From contig NZ_FNOY01000005.1 in NCBI RefSeq assembly GCF_900107165.1, forward strand, positions 1 through 64,000: a DNA stretch of 64,000 nt. The letters are read 5' to 3'. Shown here in pieces: positions 1 through 10,017 of this stretch. Both the position numbers and the translations under genes were made by a program. Position 1 is the first letter of the stretch, and each line of letters opens with the position of its first letter. The notes beneath the pieces are model-generated. The model saw only the letters and a program-made list of their open reading frames with translations, did not search any database and had not been told where the DNA came from. The stretch is from Nitrosomonas halophila (GTDB lineage: Bacteria; Pseudomonadota; Gammaproteobacteria; Burkholderiales; Nitrosomonadaceae).

Positions 1-333
1 CTTCTCAGAGATTGGGCGGGGTGCTCCACTATCACCGGCCATGGTCTTACAAAAGGCGCTTTCGGTTACCCACAAATTCTGCCGAGGAGCCAAAAATTCA
101 AACAGGAAGGCCACAATGCCTTCATGGAATACCAGTTGCCACATGCCATCATCAGTCTGAAGCAAGGTGCCGGACGCTTGATTCGCGACGAGCATGACCG
201 GGGGGTACTCATGATCTGCGACCCCCGTCTGGTCACCAAACCGTATGGCAAACGCATCTGGCAAAGCCTGCCACCAATGAAACGCACACGAGATCAGGCG
301 GAAGCCCTGTATTTCCTGAAATCTACTTTGTAG
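1..333 (+). CDS. C-terminal end of a DinG/YoaA-type ATP-dependent helicase (partial, possibly frameshifted)
   Basis: Partial gene cut by the window start. Residues encoded from about position 106 to the stop at 331-333 read as the end of a superfamily 2 XPD/DinG-like DNA helicase: the segment NAFMEYQLP, then LKQGAGRLIRDEHDRGV (helicase motif VI, Q-x-x-GR-x-IR), then the conserved ICDPRL and SLPPM near the C terminus. The 35 residues before that in the same frame do not resemble the family, whereas another frame reads RLPTNSAEEPK, similar to the expected LPF-x-x-P-x-x-P stretch. I infer a frameshift around 85-110, real or a sequence error. The element that follows begins 44 bases after the stop. 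Confidence 0.75.
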   Translation, partial: LLRDWAGCSTITGHGLTKGAFGYPQILPRSQKFKQEGHNAFMEYQLPHAIISLKQGAGRLIRDEHDRGVLMICDPRLVTKPYGKRIWQSLPPMKRTRDQAEALYFLKSTL

Positions 334-376
334 CTTTGTCGCAAAAAAGGGTGGAAAATGATTCGCATCCCCAAGG

Positions 377-565
377 GCTCGTTAATGAATAACTTGGGCA
401 TACGTTGCTACGTATTCGGGAAAGATGTAAGGCGCGAGGTGAAGCCGAATGGTCGTTCCATCCGCAAGCCTCGCAACGCCGCAGATGTCCGATTACGCAA
501 CAACCCTTCGGGCTGGGGTCGCTTTTGGCGCATACCGGCGTATGCTCAAGTATTCATTAACGAGC
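377..565. repeat. MITE-like dispersed repeat, family A, copy 1
   Basis: A 189 bp element bounded by perfect 15 bp terminal inverted repeats (GCTCGTTAATGAATA at 377-391 and its complement at 551-565). A second copy lies at 14863-15065 with about 85-90% identity by eye. No protein of plausible kind is encoded. The right end is 1 base from the purD stop codon (567-569). No target-site duplication is obvious. Confidence 0.85.
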
Positions 566-566
566 T

Positions 567-1877
567 CTAACCAGCGGAGTGATGATTGGCCAAACCCCTG
601 GATCCGATATCCTTGCGCATCTGACAGCCTTTGAAGCGAATATTGCCAGCAATCTCATAGGCCCGTTGCTGTGCCAATTTCAGATTCTCACCCAGCGCTG
701 TCACACCCAGCACGCGACCACCGGCCGTTAGGATTTCCTCTTGATCCTGACCACCGAGAGCGGTGCCGGCATGGAATACATGATATTCACCCGTTGCATG
801 CTGGCTGGCCATAACGGCATTCAGACCATGGATAACGTCATGCTTGTTTGGCTTATCGGGATAGCCTTGTGCCGCCATCACCACACACAATGCGACCCGC
901 CGGTCCCATTCAATTTCGGCCTGATCCAGCGTACCGTTGACGGCATGCTCGATCAAACCCACCAGATCGGTTTTCAATCGCAGCATAATCGCCTGGGTTT
1001 CAGGGTCGCCCAGGCGGCAATTGAATTCCAGCACCTTGATATCGCCCTGGCGCGAAATCATCAGACCCGCATACAAAAACCCGATATAGGGTTGCCCCGC
1101 CTGTGCCATGCCATTGATCGCGGGAATGATAATCTCGCGCATGACTTTGGCATGCAATGTGGGCGTAATGATTGGTGCAGGTGAATAAGCACCCATACCG
1201 CCGGTATTGGGGCCCTGGTCGTCATCCAGCAAGCGTTTGTGATCCTGGCTGGTGGCAAGTGGCAAAACGTTGCGCCCATCGGACAAAACAATAAAGCTGG
1301 CCTCCTCGCCTTCCAGGTAATCCTCGATCAGAATAGAGGCACCAGCCTCGCCCAGCCTGTCTTCGACCAACATGGCATCGACCGCCGCATGTGCTTCACT
1401 CACGGTATGTGCGATCACCACCCCTTTGCCAGCCGCCAAGCCATCGGCCTTGATCACAACCGGCAGTGAATGCTGCGCAATATATTCGCGGGCCATCGCC
1501 GCATCGTGGAAACATTCACTGGCCGCTGTCGGAATTCCTTGCGTGTGCATGAATGTCTTGGCAAAGGATTTGGATGATTCGAGCCGGGCGGCAGCCTGGC
1601 TCGGGCCGAATATCTTCAGGCCAGCCGCCTGAAATGCATCGACAATCCCTTCCGTCAAGGGGGCTTCAGGGCCCACCACTGTCAATTCTATTTTTTCGCG
1701 CTGCACGAAAGCAATCAGGTCTGGAATGGCAGTAATTGCGACGTTTTCCAGACCGGGCTCCAGTGCTGTACCGGCATTACCAGGTGCGACGAAGATTTTT
1801 TCTGCACGTGGGGATTGGACGAGTTTCCATGCCAGGGCATGTTCTCTGCCACCACCGCCAACAACGAGTAGTTTCAT
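567..1877 (-). CDS. purD: Phosphoribosylamine-glycine ligase
   Basis: GAR synthetase, the ATP-dependent ligation of glycine to phosphoribosylamine, second step of de novo purine synthesis; cytosolic. 436 residues, close to the usual 425-430. The N terminus shows the GGGGREHA signature (residues 7-14), the middle has the ATP-grasp segment VIKADGLAAGKGV and the C-terminal half has EFNCRLGDPETQ, both diagnostic. The ATG at 1877 leaves no better start. It is the last gene of a minus-strand set dusB-fis-purH-purD; 67 bases separate it from purH. Its stop TAG lies 1 base beyond an inverted-repeat element, so the last few residues (NHHSAG) may have been altered by that insertion; this is inference. 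Confidence 0.97.
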   Translation of the reverse strand: MKLLVVGGGGREHALAWKLVQSPRAEKIFVAPGNAGTALEPGLENVAITAIPDLIAFVQREKIELTVVGPEAPLTEGIVDAFQAAGLKIFGPSQAAARLESSKSFAKTFMHTQGIPTAASECFHDAAMAREYIAQHSLPVVIKADGLAAGKGVVIAHTVSEAHAAVDAMLVEDRLGEAGASILIEDYLEGEEASFIVLSDGRNVLPLATSQDHKRLLDDDQGPNTGGMGAYSPAPIITPTLHAKVMREIIIPAINGMAQAGQPYIGFLYAGLMISRQGDIKVLEFNCRLGDPETQAIMLRLKTDLVGLIEHAVNGTLDQAEIEWDRRVALCVVMAAQGYPDKPNKHDVIHGLNAVMASQHATGEYHVFHAGTALGGQDQEEILTAGGRVLGVTALGENLKLAQQRAYEIAGNIRFKGCQMRKDIGSRGLANHHSAG

Positions 1878-1944
1878 TTTATTATTCGAATGGATTATGT
1901 GACCAAGTGTAATACGGCAAATGACAGAAAGAATCCAGCCTCTG

Positions 1945-3504
1945 CTAATGCCTGAAATGCCTGATACCTGTAAACAGCATGGCTATACCCTGCTCATCGG
2001 CAGCTGCAATGACTTCATCATCCCGGATACTTCCCCCCGGCTGAATCACAACCTTGGCACCGGCCTGGGCCAACACATCCAAGCCATCCCTGAATGGGAA
2101 GAAAGCATCCGAGGCAACCACGGATCCCTGCAGATCAAGACGCGCTTGTTCGGCCTTGATGGAAGCAATCCGCGCACTGTCCACGCGGCTCATCTGGCCC
2201 GCACCGATACCGAGTGTTTGACCATTGGCACAAAATACGATCGTATTCGATTTGACAAACTTCGCAACGCGCCACGCAAACAAGCAGTCTGCGATCTGCA
2301 GTGGAGTGGGTTGAAGCTGTGTGACACATTGCAGCTGGTCAATAGCAAGATTGAAATTATCCGGGGTCTGCACAAGCAAGCCGCCATCGACCCGCTTCAG
2401 ATCATAGTGATTGGCATGCGTGCCCTGGAGAACGGTCAGCACCCGTATATTCGGTTTGGCAGCCAATGCAAGCCTGGCCTCAGGAGTGAATTCTGGCGCA
2501 ATGATGACTTCTACAAACTGATTCAGTATCGCCTTGGCTAAATCAGCCTCAACCACGCGGTTGAGCGCAATAATCCCGCCGAATGCCGATACCGGATCGG
2601 TTGCAAATGCTTTCTCATACGCAGCCAACAATGTATCGGCAATCGCCACACCGCATGGATTGGCATGCTTGACAATCACACAAGCCGGTTTGTCGAAGGT
2701 TTGCACGCACGCCCAGGCGGCATCGGTATCCGCGATATTGTTGTAGGACAGTGCTTTGCCCTGAATTTGATCATAATTGGCCAGACTGCCTGATATATCG
2801 AGCACTTCACGGTAAAAAGCGGCCTGTTGATGCGGATTCTCGCCGTAGCGCAGTGGCTGCGCCAGCGAGAAATTAAGATTGAGTTGATCCGGAAAGGGTT
2901 TGCGCTGCCCGGCCGGATCCAATGCGGTCAGGTAGTTGCTGATCGCTGCATCGTAACGTGCAGTATGCGAGAAAGCCTTTTGTGCAAACTGAAAACGCTG
3001 CTCGGCATTGACCGATCCATTGCTGGCTTGCATTTGTGTGAGCAGCGCCGTGTAGTCCTGTGGATCGGTGACAACTGTCACACGCTCAAAATTCTTGGCG
3101 GCCGCCCGGATCAAGGTCGGTCCGCCGATATCGATGTTCTCGATCGCCTCTTCCAGCGAACAATCCGGCCGGGCTATCGTTTGCGTAAACGGGTACAAAT
3201 TGATGATCACCAGATCTATGGTCGGAATCTGCACTTCCTCCATGGCTTGCCGATGCGCAGGCAAATCCATTCTGGCCAGGATGCCTGCATGGATCCGGGG
3301 ATGCAGGGTCTTGACACGTCCATCGAGCATTTCTGGAAAACCCGTATAATCACTGGCTTCCGTGACGCTGATTCCCGCTTCCTGCAATAGTTTTGCGGTG
3401 CCACCCGTTGAAATGATCACCACTTTAAGTTTTTGCAGGGCAGTAGCGAGTTCGATAATACCGGTTTTGTCAGAAACACTGATAAGAGCTTGTTTTATGG
3501 TCAT
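1945..3504 (-). CDS. purH: Bifunctional AICAR transformylase/IMP cyclohydrolase
   Basis: Catalyses the last two steps of IMP synthesis. 519 residues, normal for the family (about 520-530). N-terminal MGS-like cyclohydrolase domain begins [11 protein letters not shown] and contains STGGTAKLL and the [12 protein letters not shown] motif; the C-terminal transformylase domain contains the catalytic KHANPCGVA motif near residue 277 and ends with [14 protein letters not shown] and TGIRHFRH. It starts 13 bases after fis, consistent with co-transcription with dusB-fis upstream and purD downstream. Confidence 0.98.
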   Translation of the reverse strand: MTIKQALISVSDKTGIIELATALQKLKVVIISTGGTAKLLQEAGISVTEASDYTGFPEMLDGRVKTLHPRIHAGILARMDLPAHRQAMEEVQIPTIDLVIINLYPFTQTIARPDCSLEEAIENIDIGGPTLIRAAAKNFERVTVVTDPQDYTALLTQMQASNGSVNAEQRFQFAQKAFSHTARYDAAISNYLTALDPAGQRKPFPDQLNLNFSLAQPLRYGENPHQQAAFYREVLDISGSLANYDQIQGKALSYNNIADTDAAWACVQTFDKPACVIVKHANPCGVAIADTLLAAYEKAFATDPVSAFGGIIALNRVVEADLAKAILNQFVEVIIAPEFTPEARLALAAKPNIRVLTVLQGTHANHYDLKRVDGGLLVQTPDNFNLAIDQLQCVTQLQPTPLQIADCLFAWRVAKFVKSNTIVFCANGQTLGIGAGQMSRVDSARIASIKAEQARLDLQGSVVASDAFFPFRDGLDVLAQAGAKVVIQPGGSIRDDEVIAAADEQGIAMLFTGIRHFRH

Positions 3505-3517
3505 TTCAGAGAATTAA

Positions 3518-3760
3518 TTATTTGATCTGATGCTTAAGCAAACGATTACGTAAAGTATTACGGTTGATACCAAGTAGCTCAGCGGCCTTGCTTTGGTTGC
3601 CCTGAGCGTGATGCATGGCGATTTCAATCAGCGGTTTCTCGACACTGCTTATCACCATTTCATAAATCGGACAGGGTTTTTCACCATCCAGGTCATGAAA
3701 ATAGGCTTCCACTGATTTACGGATACAGAACGCGATTTCATTTTCATCAATAACGCTCAT
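3518..3760 (-). CDS. fis: DNA-binding protein Fis
   Basis: Nucleoid-associated DNA-bending regulator. 80 residues; the C-terminal helix-turn-helix reads NQSKAAELLGINRNTLRNRL, nearly the family consensus. The N-terminal half carries the dimerisation helices. Its ATG overlaps the dusB stop by 4 bases (ATGA), the same dusB-fis coupling known from E. coli, and purH follows 13 bases later. Likely expressed as part of that operon. Confidence 0.96.
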   Translation of the reverse strand: MSVIDENEIAFCIRKSVEAYFHDLDGEKPCPIYEMVISSVEKPLIEIAMHHAQGNQSKAAELLGINRNTLRNRLLKHQIK

Positions 3761-4770
3761 ACCGCGATTACCTCGTCTTGAATATATGCAAGCCTGCGAC
3801 CCTGGTCAGCAAGTTGCTCAAAAAATGTATGGGTGGCAGACAGTTGTGCTTCTATGGTCTGAAGTTGATTCATCGCATGACGAAAAGCGGCAGAGCCGAC
3901 GAGTCCGCGCGTGTACCAGGAAATATGTTTGCGGGCAATGCGCACGCCGGAATATTCCCCGTAGAACGCATACAATTCATGCAAGTGATGCATCAGCACA
4001 TGATGAATTTCCGTTACCTCAGGAGGAGGCAATCGTTTGCCGGTGGCGAGAAAATGATCAATCTCACGAAAAATCCATGGCCTGCCTTGTGCTGCACGCC
4101 CGATCATGACCGCGTCGGCATGCGTGTAGTCCAGAACCTGCTTGGCCTTTTCTGGCGTATCGATATCACCATTTGCAATCACCGGAATCCTGACGGCAGC
4201 CTTTACCATTGCGATGGTATCGTATTCGGCCTGCCCTTGATAAGCACAGGCACGGGTACGTCCATGAATGGCCAAGGCCTGCACTCCAGCGTCTTCTGCA
4301 ATATGCGCAACATGGACCGCATTCTTGTTTTGTATATCCCACCCCGTTCTGATCTTCAAAGTCACTGGCACATCCACCGCCCTGACCACCGCATCGAGAA
4401 TTTTCCCGACCAGCGCTTCATCCTTCAGCAAAGCCGAGCCGGCCATGACATTGCAGATCTTTTTGGCGGGACACCCCATATTGATATCAATGATCTCGGC
4501 GCCCTGCGCAGCATTGTATTGGGCAGCCTTTGCCATCATAACGGGATCCGCGCCCGCTATCTGCACCGAGATGGGCTTGACCTCGCCATCATGGCTGGCA
4601 CGCCGCCGGGTTTTTTCCGAACCCCACAGCAGGGAATTGCTGGAAACCATTTCAGATACCGCCATCGCTGCGCCCATCCGTTTGCACAATTGCCGGAAAG
4701 GACGGTCCGTCACCCCCGCCATCGGCGCAACAATCAATTTATTTTTGAGCGTATATGAACCAATTTGCAT
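3757..4770 (-). CDS. dusB: tRNA-dihydrouridine synthase B
   Basis: FMN-dependent reduction of specific uridines in tRNA. 337 residues. The TIM-barrel N terminus reads LIVAPMAGVTDRPFR; the NMGCPAKK motif with the catalytic Cys is near residue 100; the phosphate-binding IANGDID and the end VMIGRAAQGRPWIF motif match DusB. Gene order dusB-fis is conserved in proteobacteria, which supports DusB rather than DusA or DusC. The ATG at 4770 is the first in frame. A 153-base gap with no gene separates it from the upstream hydroxylase gene. Confidence 0.95.
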   Translation of the reverse strand: MQIGSYTLKNKLIVAPMAGVTDRPFRQLCKRMGAAMAVSEMVSSNSLLWGSEKTRRRASHDGEVKPISVQIAGADPVMMAKAAQYNAAQGAEIIDINMGCPAKKICNVMAGSALLKDEALVGKILDAVVRAVDVPVTLKIRTGWDIQNKNAVHVAHIAEDAGVQALAIHGRTRACAYQGQAEYDTIAMVKAAVRIPVIANGDIDTPEKAKQVLDYTHADAVMIGRAAQGRPWIFREIDHFLATGKRLPPPEVTEIHHVLMHHLHELYAFYGEYSGVRIARKHISWYTRGLVGSAAFRHAMNQLQTIEAQLSATHTFFEQLADQGRRLAYIQDEVIAV

Positions 4771-4923
4771 GAGAAATGGTTAACTGTGGCTAAAAGTTTT
4801 AAAAATCAACAATGGTTGAGTATCCCTGATCATTCTTCTCCCATTCAGGGACCATTCATTGGAAGAAAAAAACAGATCCGATGTGCTGGTGAAGAGCAGC
4901 AGCCACCGAGATTATCCAATAGA

Positions 4924-6099
4924 CTAACCGCGTGCACCAAAGATCATGCGCCGTGCAACGAAACGCTTGACGGGCGGCAAACAGTCCAGCGCGGTCAACC
5001 CCAAGCCAGCAAATGTCTGGCACAGTGGAATATCCGTAGTAAACAGCTTCACCAAGGAATCAGTAAACAACCTTCCCGCTTGCTTGTCATACCGGCGACG
5101 CTGATTGTACATTGCGAGCATTCTGGCCGAACCCGGTTCGCCTGCCGCCCCCGCTGGCACATGGCGAATTTCATCGACCAACTCCCATGCATCCCGCAGA
5201 CCGAGATTGAAACCCTGACCAGCGACCGGATGGAGTGTTTGTGCAGCATTGCCTATCAATACGGTCCGCTGTGAAGTCACAGCTGATGCATATTTGAGTG
5301 CCAGCGGAAAGCCCGAACGTTTACCCGCCCGGATAAAGCTGCCCATGCGGTCCCCAAAGTGGTCATGCAGGCATGTCAGAAATGACTGGTCATCCAACTG
5401 CAAAATCGCCTCCGCCTTCGCCACCGGCATCGTCCAAACCAGCGCATAATCATCGCCAGATGGCAGCAGCGCCAATGGCCCATCCAGGGTAAAACGCTCG
5501 AAGGCGGCGCCTCGCTCAGGCGCCTCGACCCGGACATTACTCACGACTGCCCACTGTTGGTAGTCGTGCACATGATAGTGGATTCCTTCGACCTGTTCCG
5601 CAAGCCGCCCTCCATCAGCCAACACCAATAAACTGGACTGCGCCCATTTGTTCGATGCATCCTGCTGATAGGTCACTTGAGCCTGACTTGGATTCGTCTG
5701 TATGCTGGAAACTTGGGCACCCGTCTGATAATTGACCTGGCGTGCTTGCAAGAGTCCACGCATCGACTCGTAAAGAGCATGGTAGTTCACGACATAGCCC
5801 AGCGCGGGAACACCTGCTTCGTCTGCCGTCAGCACAGCATGCCCAAAATGGCCTCGATTGGAGATATGAATAGTCGTGATTGGTGTGGCTTGGGTTAATT
5901 TTTCCCAGACGCCCAGGCGCTGCAATAGCAAATGACTGCCATATGATAGCGCCAACGGACGGGGATCGCTCACATTTTCCGGCAATTTGCGCGCTTCAAG
6001 CAGCAACACCGAAAACTCATATTCCGTTAAGGCAAGCGCCAGCGCCATCCCTACCGGCCCACCGCCAGCAATGACGACATCAAACTGCTGATCGGTCAT
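4924..6099 (-). CDS. ubiH: FAD-dependent ubiquinone-biosynthesis hydroxylase, UbiH/UbiF/Coq6 family
   Basis: Flavoprotein monooxygenase of aerobic ubiquinone ring hydroxylation. 391 residues, the usual length. N-terminal Rossmann motif VVIAGGGPVGMALA (residues 8-21), a central ADGGRLA segment (DG motif region), and the C-terminal FAD motif GNAAQTLHPVAGQGFNLGLRD near residue 300, typical of UbiH-type enzymes. A strong Shine-Dalgarno (GGGAGGAG) precedes the ATG at 6099. Family members UbiH, UbiF and UbiI differ in the ring position they hydroxylate; UbiH is the best guess from overall similarity, not proven. Confidence 0.85.
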   Translation of the reverse strand: MTDQQFDVVIAGGGPVGMALALALTEYEFSVLLLEARKLPENVSDPRPLALSYGSHLLLQRLGVWEKLTQATPITTIHISNRGHFGHAVLTADEAGVPALGYVVNYHALYESMRGLLQARQVNYQTGAQVSSIQTNPSQAQVTYQQDASNKWAQSSLLVLADGGRLAEQVEGIHYHVHDYQQWAVVSNVRVEAPERGAAFERFTLDGPLALLPSGDDYALVWTMPVAKAEAILQLDDQSFLTCLHDHFGDRMGSFIRAGKRSGFPLALKYASAVTSQRTVLIGNAAQTLHPVAGQGFNLGLRDAWELVDEIRHVPAGAAGEPGSARMLAMYNQRRRYDKQAGRLFTDSLVKLFTTDIPLCQTFAGLGLTALDCLPPVKRFVARRMIFGARG

Positions 6100-6207
6100 A
6101 GCTCCTCCCGGTCTGGTTTTTTAGAAGGCACGTGACATTCGTGCCCATTTTACAGAGAAAATGCTGGTTTTCACTTGGTTGGCCTCGATCCCGGCATACC
6201 CATTTTG

Positions 6208-7509
6208 TCACTTGGTGCAACGGTACTCGGCAGACAGCGCATGCGCCGCCAACCCTTCCCCTTTCGCCAGGATCGCTGCCACACGGCCAAGCTCGGCCGC
6301 ACCTGCCGGGGAAGCCTGGATCAGGCTGGTGCGTTTCTGGAAATCGTAGACACCCAGTGGCGAAGAAAAGCGTGCCGTCCCGGAAGTCGGCAATACATGG
6401 TTGGGGCCGGCACAATAATCCCCAAGTGCCTCACAGGTATACCGCCCAAGAAAAATTGCACCTGCATGCCGGATGCGTTTAACCCATTGTTCTGGCTGCG
6501 CCACCGACAGCTCAAGATGCTCGGGCGCAATCCGGTTGGCGATGGTGCAAGCTTCTTCCAGATCACGCACCTTGATCAAGGCACCGCGATTCTCCAGCGA
6601 AGCACGAATGACATGCTGACGCGGCATAGTCGTTATCAGTCGATTGATGCTCTCCATCACTGCATCCAGGAAGGCAGACTCCGGACAAAGCAGAATAGAT
6701 TGCGCCTGTTCATCGTGCTCAGCCTGAGAGAACAAATCCATGGCAATCCATTCCGGATCAGTTCTCCCATCACATATCACCAGAATCTCTGACGGCCCAG
6801 CCAGCATATCAATGCCCACCAAACCAAAAACATGACGCTTGGCTGCAGCCACATAAGCATTGCCCGGTCCAACAATTTTGTCGACTTTGGGGACAGTTCC
6901 CGTACCAAAAGCCAGTGCGCCGATTGCCTGGGCACCCCCGATGGTAAAAACCCGGTCCACATCACAGATAGCGGCTGCCGCCAGTACCAACTGATTGAGT
7001 TCTCCCGCTGGGGTGGGTGTCACCATGACAAGTTCTTGCACACCGGCCACTTTGGCCGGAATCGCATTCATCAAAACCGATGAAGGATAGGCCGCCTTAC
7101 CGCCCGGCACATACATGCCCACGCGGTCCAGCGCCGTAATCTTTTGGCCAAGCAAGGTGCCATCCGCCTCAACATAATGCCAGGATTCCGATACCTGTTT
7201 TTCATGATAAGAGCGAATACGAGTAGCCGCCAATTCCAATGCAGAGCGTTCGCTGGCATCGAGCGATTGTAAAGCGGACTGCAAGCGATCCCGCGACAAC
7301 TCGATTTGTTCGATACTCGCCACCTCTAGTTTATCGAAGCGACGCGTATATTCGATCAGCGCCTGGTCGCCACGCTCGCGCACCGCCGCAAGAATCTGGA
7401 GCACGGCCTGATCGATGGTGGCATCCTGGGTCGCTTCGAACATCAGCAGGTTATCGAGTGCTTGCTCAAAATGCATATCGGAGGAAGATAGGCGTGTGAT
7501 ATCAACCAT
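6208..7509 (-). CDS. hisD: Histidinol dehydrogenase
   Basis: Zn-dependent, NAD-linked oxidation of L-histidinol to histidine, last two steps of the pathway. 433 residues. Visible signatures: [21 protein letters not shown] in the first half, [19 protein letters not shown], and the SQAEHDE motif with the catalytic/metal His near residue 265; the end has [18 protein letters not shown]. It begins 22 bases after hisG, so sodB-hisG-hisD read as one transcription unit. Confidence 0.97.
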   Translation of the reverse strand: MVDITRLSSSDMHFEQALDNLLMFEATQDATIDQAVLQILAAVRERGDQALIEYTRRFDKLEVASIEQIELSRDRLQSALQSLDASERSALELAATRIRSYHEKQVSESWHYVEADGTLLGQKITALDRVGMYVPGGKAAYPSSVLMNAIPAKVAGVQELVMVTPTPAGELNQLVLAAAAICDVDRVFTIGGAQAIGALAFGTGTVPKVDKIVGPGNAYVAAAKRHVFGLVGIDMLAGPSEILVICDGRTDPEWIAMDLFSQAEHDEQAQSILLCPESAFLDAVMESINRLITTMPRQHVIRASLENRGALIKVRDLEEACTIANRIAPEHLELSVAQPEQWVKRIRHAGAIFLGRYTCEALGDYCAGPNHVLPTSGTARFSSPLGVYDFQKRTSLIQASPAGAAELGRVAAILAKGEGLAAHALSAEYRCTK

Positions 7510-7531
7510 GAGATTTTCCAGTTCGTTTGAA

Positions 7532-8182
7532 CTATAGGTTAGCGGGGATTGCCGCGCTGAAGGCTTCCAGCAAAGGCTGGATCGTATTGTTTTTCAATTT
7601 GAGTGCCGCCTGATTGACAATCAGGCGGGCTGAAATCGGCATAATCTCCTCGACGGCTTGCAACTGATTGGCTTTCAGAGTACTGCCGGTCGAAACCAGA
7701 TCGACAATCGCATCGGCCAGGCCCACCAGTGGCGCCAATTCCATCGAGCCATACAGTTTGATCAAATCCACATGCATGCCTTTTGCCGCAAAATGATCAC
7801 GAGCCGTTTTGACATATTTGGTGGCCACCCGCAGGCGGGCACCCTGGAAAACCGTCGCGGCATAATCGAAATCGTTCCTGACCGCCACCATCATGCGACA
7901 GCGGGCGATTTTCAGATCCAGCGGCTGATATAGGCCAGCGCCACCGTGCTCCAGCAGCACATCCTTTCCAGCCACACCCAAATCCGCCGCGCCGTATTGC
8001 ACATAGGTTGGTACATCAGTCGCACGCACCATGATCAGCCGCACCTGCGGCTGGTTGGTTGCAATGATCAACTTGCGCGAAGCATCGGGATCATCCTGCG
8101 CGACAATCCCGGCCGCTTTCAGGAATGGAACGGTATCTTCATAGATGCGCCCTTTTGAAAGCGCAATGGTAATATCCGACAT
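7532..8182 (-). CDS. hisG: ATP phosphoribosyltransferase, short form
   Basis: First enzyme of histidine biosynthesis, joining ATP and PRPP. 216 residues, i.e. the short HisG form lacking the C-terminal regulatory domain, which in known cases needs the HisZ subunit (not in this window). Begins [18 protein letters not shown] and contains [13 protein letters not shown] and the PRPP-binding region [19 protein letters not shown]. It lies 9 bases after the sodB stop and 22 bases before hisD. Confidence 0.96.
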   Translation of the reverse strand: MSDITIALSKGRIYEDTVPFLKAAGIVAQDDPDASRKLIIATNQPQVRLIMVRATDVPTYVQYGAADLGVAGKDVLLEHGGAGLYQPLDLKIARCRMMVAVRNDFDYAATVFQGARLRVATKYVKTARDHFAAKGMHVDLIKLYGSMELAPLVGLADAIVDLVSTGSTLKANQLQAVEEIMPISARLIVNQAALKLKNNTIQPLLEAFSAAIPANL

Positions 8183-8191
8183 AAATGAAGG

Positions 8192-8830
8192 TTACCCGAG
8201 ATTGGCCGCAGCAAACTCCCAGTTAATCAATTTGTCGAGGACTGTATTGACATAGTCAGGCCGCCGGTTCTGGAAATCCAGATAATAGGCGTGTTCCCAA
8301 ACATCGATGGTCAACAGTGGACGAAGGTTGTGCGTGAGCGGCGAATCGGCGTTGCCGGTTTTAACAATCGTCAGTTTGTCTCCATCCTGCGCCAACCAGG
8401 CCCAGCCACTTCCAAATTGGGTGACCGCCGCATTGGCGAATTCACGCTTGCAAGTCTCGACATCGCCAAATGCCGCTTCTATTTTTTGTTTCAATGCCGC
8501 CGGCGGCTCTCCGCCGCCTTGCGGGCTGAGACTGTGCCAATAGAACATATGATTCCAGATCTGAGCGGCATTGTTGAAAATGCCGGCCTTATCCGCCTGG
8601 CCAGCCGTGGCGGCAATGATCTGCTCCAGTGACTGCCCCGCATACGGAGTGCCCGCCACGAGCTTGTTCAGATTATCCACATAGGTTTTATGATGCTTGC
8701 CATAGTGAAAGCTCAGTGTGTGGGCGGAAATCACGGGCTCGAGCGCATTGTCGGCATAAGGAAGAGGCGCCAATACGTAGGTACCACCAGCCAGCGCTGC
8801 CTTGGAAAAATTATCCAGATTATTGCTCAT
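8192..8830 (-). CDS. sodB: Superoxide dismutase [Fe]
   Basis: Converts superoxide to hydrogen peroxide and oxygen in the cytosol. 212 residues from the ATG at 8830, which has a good Shine-Dalgarno (AAAGGAAAG); an in-frame upstream start at 8869 would add 13 residues without similarity. Metal-ligand and family motifs: [18 protein letters not shown], the FYWHSLSP segment, and [18 protein letters not shown] near the C terminus, the form typical of iron-type enzymes. Unusually it sits directly upstream of hisG (9-base gap), so it may share a transcript with hisGD. Confidence 0.95.
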   Translation of the reverse strand: MSNNLDNFSKAALAGGTYVLAPLPYADNALEPVISAHTLSFHYGKHHKTYVDNLNKLVAGTPYAGQSLEQIIAATAGQADKAGIFNNAAQIWNHMFYWHSLSPQGGGEPPAALKQKIEAAFGDVETCKREFANAAVTQFGSGWAWLAQDGDKLTIVKTGNADSPLTHNLRPLLTIDVWEHAYYLDFQNRRPDYVNTVLDKLINWEFAAANLG

Positions 8831-8896
8831 TTTCTTTCCTTTAAAAATGAAGTTGAATAATGAAGTCATGAGGTCGAGTATTATGTCAAAAGAATG

Positions 8897-9328
8897 TTAT
8901 TGATTGTTATTCGACACTTCGGTCGTAAACGTCACTTGATTGTATCCCGCCAATCTTGCGGCTTCCATAACCGTAATCACTGACTGATGTGTTGCCTTCG
9001 CATCGGCGCTGATGATAACGGCCGGATTCTCCTGATTTTTAGAAGCCGCCCGCAGCGCGTCACGCAAGCCTTCAATACTAGTGAATTTGATTGGCACGAG
9101 ATCAATTGTATAGTCGCCCTTTGCACTTACTGACACGTCAATGACTTGAGGCGCATCGGATTTCTTATCCGTTTCAGCAATTGCCTGCGGCAAAGTAATT
9201 TCCAATTCCGAGAATTTGGAATAGGTGGTCGTGATGACCAGAAAGATGAGTATGACCAGCAATACATCAATCATGGGCACGAGATTAATCTCCGGCTCTT
9301 CTTTCTTCTGCCCGCGCTGAAAATTCAT
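8897..9328 (-). CDS. exbD: ExbD/TolR-family biopolymer transport protein
   Basis: Inner-membrane partner of an ExbB/TolQ-type proton channel that energises TonB-dependent uptake or Tol function. 143 residues: short cytoplasmic N terminus, one membrane helix (about residues 15-36) containing the essential Asp (Asp21 in PMIDVLLV), then a periplasmic domain. No exbB or tolQ gene is adjacent; upstream on this strand is an intergenic stretch and then divergent purE. It must therefore work with a partner encoded elsewhere. sodB follows after 66 bases. Confidence 0.9.
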   Translation of the reverse strand: MNFQRGQKKEEPEINLVPMIDVLLVILIFLVITTTYSKFSELEITLPQAIAETDKKSDAPQVIDVSVSAKGDYTIDLVPIKFTSIEGLRDALRAASKNQENPAVIISADAKATHQSVITVMEAARLAGYNQVTFTTEVSNNNQ

Positions 9329-9525
9329 TGGATTCGATTCCCGATACTCGATTAACAGATCAAACGATTGTAATACACCGGCCCAGTTGAAACCAGCATA
9401 CGAACGCCGCAGCCCAATCCATAAAAAACTTCCCGGTCAATGGACCTATTCTAGTTTATTATTACCACTTTCACCATGCTTCGGTGTTTATTGATTTATT
9501 TCTGAATTTAGTATAAGGATCTTGT

Positions 9526-10017
9526 GTGGACCGTCCATCAGTCAGCATTGTAATGGGCAGCAATAGCGATTGGGGTGTGATGCAGCATGCTGCAAACGTT
9601 TTAAAAAATTTCTGCATTCCGCATGAAACCTTAATCATCTCAGCACACCGCACACCAGACCGCATGTTCGGCTATGCGGAAACCGCACGTGCGCGTGGAA
9701 TCAAATGCATCATCGCCGGCGCGGGCGGTGCAGCCCACCTGCCCGGCATGATTGCCGCCAAAACCATTCTACCGGTACTAGGTGTCCCGGTCACATCCAA
9801 ACACCTACAGGGCGTGGATTCACTGCTGTCAATTGTGCAAATGCCCAAGGGTGTGCCCGTCGCGACATTCGCAATCGGCGATGTAGGCGCGACCAATGCG
9901 GCGTTATATGCGATTGCCATATTGGCTACGGAAGATGCCTCCCTGGCAGAGAAACTCAATCAATTCCGTAAAGAGCAAGCGGCGACTGTCACATCGATGA
10001 CGCTGCCGGAAGCATGA
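9526..10017 (+). CDS. purE: N5-carboxyaminoimidazole ribonucleotide mutase
   Basis: Converts N5-CAIR to CAIR in purine synthesis. 163 residues. Conserved [16 protein letters not shown] near the start, then [20 protein letters not shown] and [11 protein letters not shown], the nucleotide-binding motifs of class I PurE. Start is a GTG at 9526 with AAGGA upstream; a GTG two bases earlier is out of frame. The stop overlaps the purK ATG by 4 bases, so the pair is translationally coupled, as in many proteobacteria. Confidence 0.96.
   Translation: MDRPSVSIVMGSNSDWGVMQHAANVLKNFCIPHETLIISAHRTPDRMFGYAETARARGIKCIIAGAGGAAHLPGMIAAKTILPVLGVPVTSKHLQGVDSLLSIVQMPKGVPVATFAIGDVGATNAALYAIAILATEDASLAEKLNQFRKEQAATVTSMTLPEA

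Noticed and set aside
358-634. Two small open frames over the family A element near purD
   Set aside because: Both fall inside the inverted-repeat element or cross the purD end; no conserved protein.
8831-8869. Longer SodB start at 8869
   Set aside because: Adds 13 residues with no family match; the internal ATG at 8830 has the better ribosome site.
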